Shown here piece after piece: positions 60,744 to 64,000 of a DNA stretch of 64,000 nt (the stretch's first letter is position 1; every line of letters begins with the position of its first letter). The position numbers were made by a program, and so were the translations under genes. This DNA comes from Chania multitudinisentens RB-25 (GTDB lineage Bacteria > Pseudomonadota > Gammaproteobacteria > Enterobacterales > Enterobacteriaceae): positions 682,001-746,000 of the forward strand of contig NZ_CP007044.2 of assembly GCF_000520015.2 (NCBI RefSeq), in the 5' to 3' direction. The notes beneath the pieces were generated by a model. It did no database searches. It was not told the DNA's origin and worked only from the letters and a program-made list of their open reading frames with translations.

Positions 60744-62747
60744 TCACATATTTGAGCAGAATTGAGCCTCAAATACCTCACGGGGCAAGGGTTTGGCAAA
60801 CAGAAAACCTTGGCCGTTACGGATACCCTGTTGCAAAAGCCAGTCACGCTGGGCGTCGGTTTCAACACCTTCTGCCATCACGGGGAGATTGAGCACTTCT
60901 GAAATGGCACTGACAATGCGTACTAGCGCATCATCTTCCGGTAAACCATCAATGAAACTTTTGTCGATTTTGATCAAATCGATAGGCAGGCATTTGAGAT
61001 GATTCAGGTAATTCAGGCTGGAGTACCCCATGCCAAAATCATCCAGAACGACCGCTAACCCAAGCCCCTGCAACTCACGCAGCAAAACCAGCGTATGATC
61101 GAGATCGTGGAGACGTGCGGTTTCCGTGATTTCCAGCAACAGCTTACTCGGCTCAATCCGATGCTGGCTCAAGAGTTGTTTCAGATGCGGTATAAAATCT
61201 TTATGTTGCAGCTGAATCGCAGAAATATTCACCGCCAATGGCAACACAATCCCCTTATTTTGCCATTGTTCGAGGATGCGGCAAGACTCCTCCAGCACCC
61301 AGTTACCGAGAGGGACAATGACGCCCAGTTCTTCGGCTAGCGGGATCACGTCTGCGGGCAGAACAAAACTATCGTCATGCTGCCGCCAGCGTAACAACAC
61401 CTCAGCACCCAGCACTTGCCGGGTTTGCATATCCACCTGAGGTTGCAAAAACAGCGTAAAACGACGCTGTTCAATCGCCAGCAGGATTTCGCTTTCCTGC
61501 GTCAGGCGCTTTTGCGTTTTTTCCGTCAGGCTCGGCTCAAAAAACAGGATCTGATTTTTGCCCTCACGGTGTGCCGACATCATCGCCGAAATGGCACTAC
61601 GCAACAGTTGCTCTGCACTTTCCCCGCGATGAGGGAAATGAGCAATACCAATGCTGGCACTAGGCCGAAGTGCCATTTGCTGCAAATTCAGCGGCGTATT
61701 CACCTCTGCCATGATGCGCTTGGCCAATTGCATGGCATGGAACGGTTGTTCAATATTTTTCGCCAGCACAGCAAACTCAGCATTACTCAGCTGTGCCAGC
61801 ACACAGTCAGCGCCAATGGCAGTACGCAGTTTTTCCACCATCATCAGCAACAGCGTTTCACGCTTTGGCGGGTTGAGCACCCCAGACGCTACGTGCAATG
61901 TTTCAATCCCCACCACCAGCAGGTTAAAACTGGCCGGGCGCGTACTGGAGGCAATATGTTGTTCAAGCAGTGCGGTAAACAGCACTGCGTTAGGGAGCTC
62001 AGTAATCGAGTTATGCGTGCTGAGCCGGCTCATTTCGGTATGCGCCTTCGCCAACATTTGCTGATTGCGGTTGTAATTACGCACCAACTGGCCCAACTCG
62101 TCATCCTGATGTTGAGCGGGTAGCATCAGTTGATGATAAGGCATATCTTCCTGAGAGATATTCTCCAAATCCCTCACCATCGCGCGCAATGGGTACACCA
62201 GTAGCCGATTCATACACCAGGTAATTGCCACCGACAGGATCAACGCCAACAACAGATAAGTTGATAGCAGAGTGGACAACATACTGAGAATGAACTGATA
62301 CATGCGGAACGAATCAGCCTGTAGCACCAGATAAGCCAATGGCTGAGGATTAGCTGACATCCGCTCCAGCGAATAAAGCGGCACAGAAATCTGCACCGGT
62401 AACTCAAAAATACGCGCCACCAGCGCAGGCACTGGTCGTTCAGGAGGGAAATTGGCATTTAGGGCCAAAAACTCGTTCGGTAGGACGATATCTGCTCGCG
62501 TGAGTATCCCTACCGGCAGCAACGAATTGAGTACACGTTTGGTTTTCGGCACATCCATGCGCAATACCGCATCAGCCAGCGGTTGGCGGACAGAATGAGC
62601 GATATTCTCCAATTGCTGGGCGTAGTCATCCTTGCGCTGCTGCACAAAATGGAATAACTGGATGACGATAAAGATACAGATCGTAACCAGTGCGACACCG
62701 GATACCACTGCCATCTGCTTAATCGTTAACGAGCGCCTGACCTGCAA
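60744..62747 (-). CDS. pdeK: HmsP/PdeK-type c-di-GMP phosphodiesterase with inactive GGDEF domain
   Basis: This 667-residue membrane protein has spans at about 12-34 and 152-177 around a periplasmic sensor, then a HAMP-like linker, a GGDEF-like domain and an EAL domain. The GGDEF signature is SNAEF at 321-325, so it should not make c-di-GMP. The EAL domain reads EVL at 449-451, but the metal and catalytic residues look intact: Glu449, NIS at 507-509, EITE at 539-542, DDFG at 569-572, IKIDKSF and AEGVET. It should therefore degrade c-di-GMP. It stands between dctA and bcsC, like E. coli yhjK and similar to Yersinia hmsP, and probably tunes cellulose/biofilm formation. Confidence 0.92.
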   Translation of the reverse strand: MQVRRSLTIKQMAVVSGVALVTICIFIVIQLFHFVQQRKDDYAQQLENIAHSVRQPLADAVLRMDVPKTKRVLNSLLPVGILTRADIVLPNEFLALNANFPPERPVPALVARIFELPVQISVPLYSLERMSANPQPLAYLVLQADSFRMYQFILSMLSTLLSTYLLLALILSVAITWCMNRLLVYPLRAMVRDLENISQEDMPYHQLMLPAQHQDDELGQLVRNYNRNQQMLAKAHTEMSRLSTHNSITELPNAVLFTALLEQHIASSTRPASFNLLVVGIETLHVASGVLNPPKRETLLLMMVEKLRTAIGADCVLAQLSNAEFAVLAKNIEQPFHAMQLAKRIMAEVNTPLNLQQMALRPSASIGIAHFPHRGESAEQLLRSAISAMMSAHREGKNQILFFEPSLTEKTQKRLTQESEILLAIEQRRFTLFLQPQVDMQTRQVLGAEVLLRWRQHDDSFVLPADVIPLAEELGVIVPLGNWVLEESCRILEQWQNKGIVLPLAVNISAIQLQHKDFIPHLKQLLSQHRIEPSKLLLEITETARLHDLDHTLVLLRELQGLGLAVVLDDFGMGYSSLNYLNHLKCLPIDLIKIDKSFIDGLPEDDALVRIVSAISEVLNLPVMAEGVETDAQRDWLLQQGIRNGQGFLFAKPLPREVFEAQFCSNM

Positions 62748-62904
62748 ACCATCTCTCCGCTAATTCGGGCTGCGATAAAAAGGAGCAGATGCCATATTGT
62801 CTGCCTCCTCAACCTGGCCTGAGTATACTTGATTGTTTCGCATGCTTACCTTTGGCTGAGAGCAGAAAAGCGCGGGTTTCAGTATTCTCTCTTAGCCGGG
62901 ATCA

Positions 62905-62931
62905 CCACAGGGTAGCAAAACTCCCCTGTGG
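62905..62931 (-). terminator. Hairpin after bcsC
   Basis: CCACAGGG (62905-62912) and CCCTGTGG (62924-62931) form an 8-bp stem 28 bases after the bcsC stop. There is no U tract on the minus strand. Confidence 0.45.
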
Positions 62932-62958
62932 AGACACTCTGAATCCGTCGATTTCTCG

Positions 62959-64000
62959 TTACTTGAAATCGGCATAAGGCGTTAGAGGTTGCGGAGGTAA
63001 ATCGAGATCGCCCTGCCAGCCAGCAAACGAATAACGCAGATAAATCAACGCGTGGCTGGGTGTATAGTCTTTTGCTTGCTGGATATCGACCCCGGCTCCC
63101 AAAGTCCAGTGAGAACTTAGACGGCGTTCGATAATCGCCCGCAGGGTATACCCGACACCGGAGGAGGAACTGCCATTTTCTACAGCAAACTTGTCTGGCA
63201 GAGAATCGGGGATCAACCCTTGCAGCGGATAACGTTTTTCATCATGGGTTTTCGAGTGTGAAACCGACACCGAACCCCCGACCTCCCACGACCAGTTTTC
63301 AGTCCGCTGGCGGTAATTCAGCGGGATGGTCAGCGATACATATTCCTGCGGGCTGTAATAGCCACCCTGCCCCAGAGAGTAGCCGCTTAAATCCTTCTGG
63401 TAATGCCACAACATGCTGCTCAACCCAATGGTGACTCGGCGATTATCCTCATTGATCAGTTTATAGTAATAACCCGCCATCAGCCGCTGGCGCTGATTAT
63501 CCTCAACGTTTTGCCCCGTAAGTTGATGGGCGCTGAGATCGGCCCAGACACCGTTGGCCTCACCGCGATCGTAACTGCCGCTGAGGCTGATACCGGTGGC
63601 CCGCACGCCGCCCCAGACGATCCCGGTATTGGGATCGCGTGTGCCGCCAAACGCCAGCAACGAGCTGGAAAGCGGCCGCCGTGAAACACCCAGAGTCCAG
63701 CCGATGTGGTTCCAGTCCCCATTGTAAGCCACCCCACCAACCCAATCCTCCACTTCAAAACCTAACGGCGTGGTTCCCAGATCGGTTTCCCAGCGATCGT
63801 TTTTCCACCCTATTGCCACGCTGGTGCCGGTCGTTTTCTGCTGTTCGTCACCGCTGCACCCAACCACCCGGCAGGTACCGAACGTTTCGAAGTATTTCCC
63901 TCCCACGGTAGAAAAGGTACCCGCGTTCAGTTGAACGGTATCAGTACGGAAGAAGGCGCGGCCATCATACAGCGGCATACCCACCTGTAGCATGGTGTCA
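62959..64000 (-). CDS. bcsC: Cellulose synthase outer-membrane exporter BcsC, C-terminal barrel (cut by window edge)
   Basis: The visible 346 codons stay open to the window edge and encode the C-terminal outer-membrane beta-barrel of BcsC. Typical segments are GTTPLGFEVEDWVGGVAYNGDW, GWTLGVSRRPLSSSLLAFGGTRDPNTG and WGGVRATG, with alternating strands and a last strand ending DLDLPPQPLTPYADFK. The TPR-rich periplasmic part lies outside the window. BcsC exports cellulose, so a bcs operon should continue to the right. Its stop is 211 bp from pdeK on the same strand. Confidence 0.94.
   Translation of the reverse strand, partial: DTMLQVGMPLYDGRAFFRTDTVQLNAGTFSTVGGKYFETFGTCRVVGCSGDEQQKTTGTSVAIGWKNDRWETDLGTTPLGFEVEDWVGGVAYNGDWNHIGWTLGVSRRPLSSSLLAFGGTRDPNTGIVWGGVRATGISLSGSYDRGEANGVWADLSAHQLTGQNVEDNQRQRLMAGYYYKLINEDNRRVTIGLSSMLWHYQKDLSGYSLGQGGYYSPQEYVSLTIPLNYRQRTENWSWEVGGSVSVSHSKTHDEKRYPLQGLIPDSLPDKFAVENGSSSSGVGYTLRAIIERRLSSHWTLGAGVDIQQAKDYTPSHALIYLRYSFAGWQGDLDLPPQPLTPYADFK

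Noticed and set aside
60629..60868. A 79-codon minus-strand ORF at the end of pdeK
   Set aside because: Overlaps the pdeK C-terminus in another frame and lacks protein-like features.

Overview
This window looks like a chromosomal segment of an enterobacterium of the Serratia/Yersiniaceae type. The gene order pldB-rhtB-rhtC-recQ-pldA-yigI-rarD ... corA ... uvrD-yigB-xerC-yigA-dapF-lptM-cyaY-cyaA-hemCDXY, a tRNA operon, the wec enterobacterial common antigen (ECA) cluster and rho-trxA-rhlB-gppA-rep-ppiC is the classical Enterobacterales order. It is joined at about 57.3 kb to yhjJ-dctA-pdeK-bcsC, which lies elsewhere in E. coli. No database was consulted; identities rest on remembered family sequences and motifs.

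Layout. (1) 1-6.6 kb, minus strand: a catabolic operon with an isochorismatase-fold amidohydrolase resembling biuret hydrolase, the three subunits of oxamate carbamoyltransferase (ylbF/allH, fdrA/allF, ylbE/allG), carbamate kinase, a free-standing allophanate-hydrolase C-terminal domain and an NCS1 permease. It should turn a ureido or carbamoyl compound into carbamoyl phosphate, then ATP, CO2 and ammonia. (2) 6.8-17 kb: housekeeping genes, including an outer-membrane phospholipase A with an Asp where the E. coli enzyme has its catalytic Asn. There are also two decayed genes: an abrB-like transporter with an internal deletion of about 62 bp, and the tail of a LysR regulator. (3) 17.3-20.8 kb: an accessory insert between corA and uvrD (MerR regulator, quinone-oxidoreductase-like enzyme behind a long-spacer promoter that gives an almost leaderless mRNA, MFS transporter, WbuC-type cupin). 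(4) 20.9-34.7 kb: uvrD with a LexA box, xerC operon, dapF, cyaY, a HigBA-type toxin-antitoxin pair with its operator, cyaA with a conserved CRP site and TTG start, and hemCDXY. (5) 34.7-36.1 kb: the small RNA GlmZ with a sigma-54 promoter, GlrR-like sites and an IHF site, followed by the argX-hisR-leuT-proM tRNA operon and a degenerate copy of the proM tail. (6) 36.3-49.4 kb: the complete ECA cluster wecA-wzzE-wecB-wecC-rffG-rffH-wecD-wecE-wzxE-wecF-wzyE-wecG. (7) 49.7-57.3 kb: rho, trxA, rhlB, gppA, rep, ppiC. (8) 57.4-64 kb: an M16-family periplasmic protein lacking the zinc motif, the C4-dicarboxylate transporter DctA, a c-di-GMP phosphodiesterase with a dead GGDEF domain, and the C-terminal barrel of the cellulose exporter BcsC, cut by the window edge.

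Most regions are ordinary core chromosome. The parts most worth a second look are the amide/carbamoyl operon at the left edge, the GlmZ control region, the PldA active-site substitution, the MerR cassette and the pseudogenes on either side of corA's downstream side.
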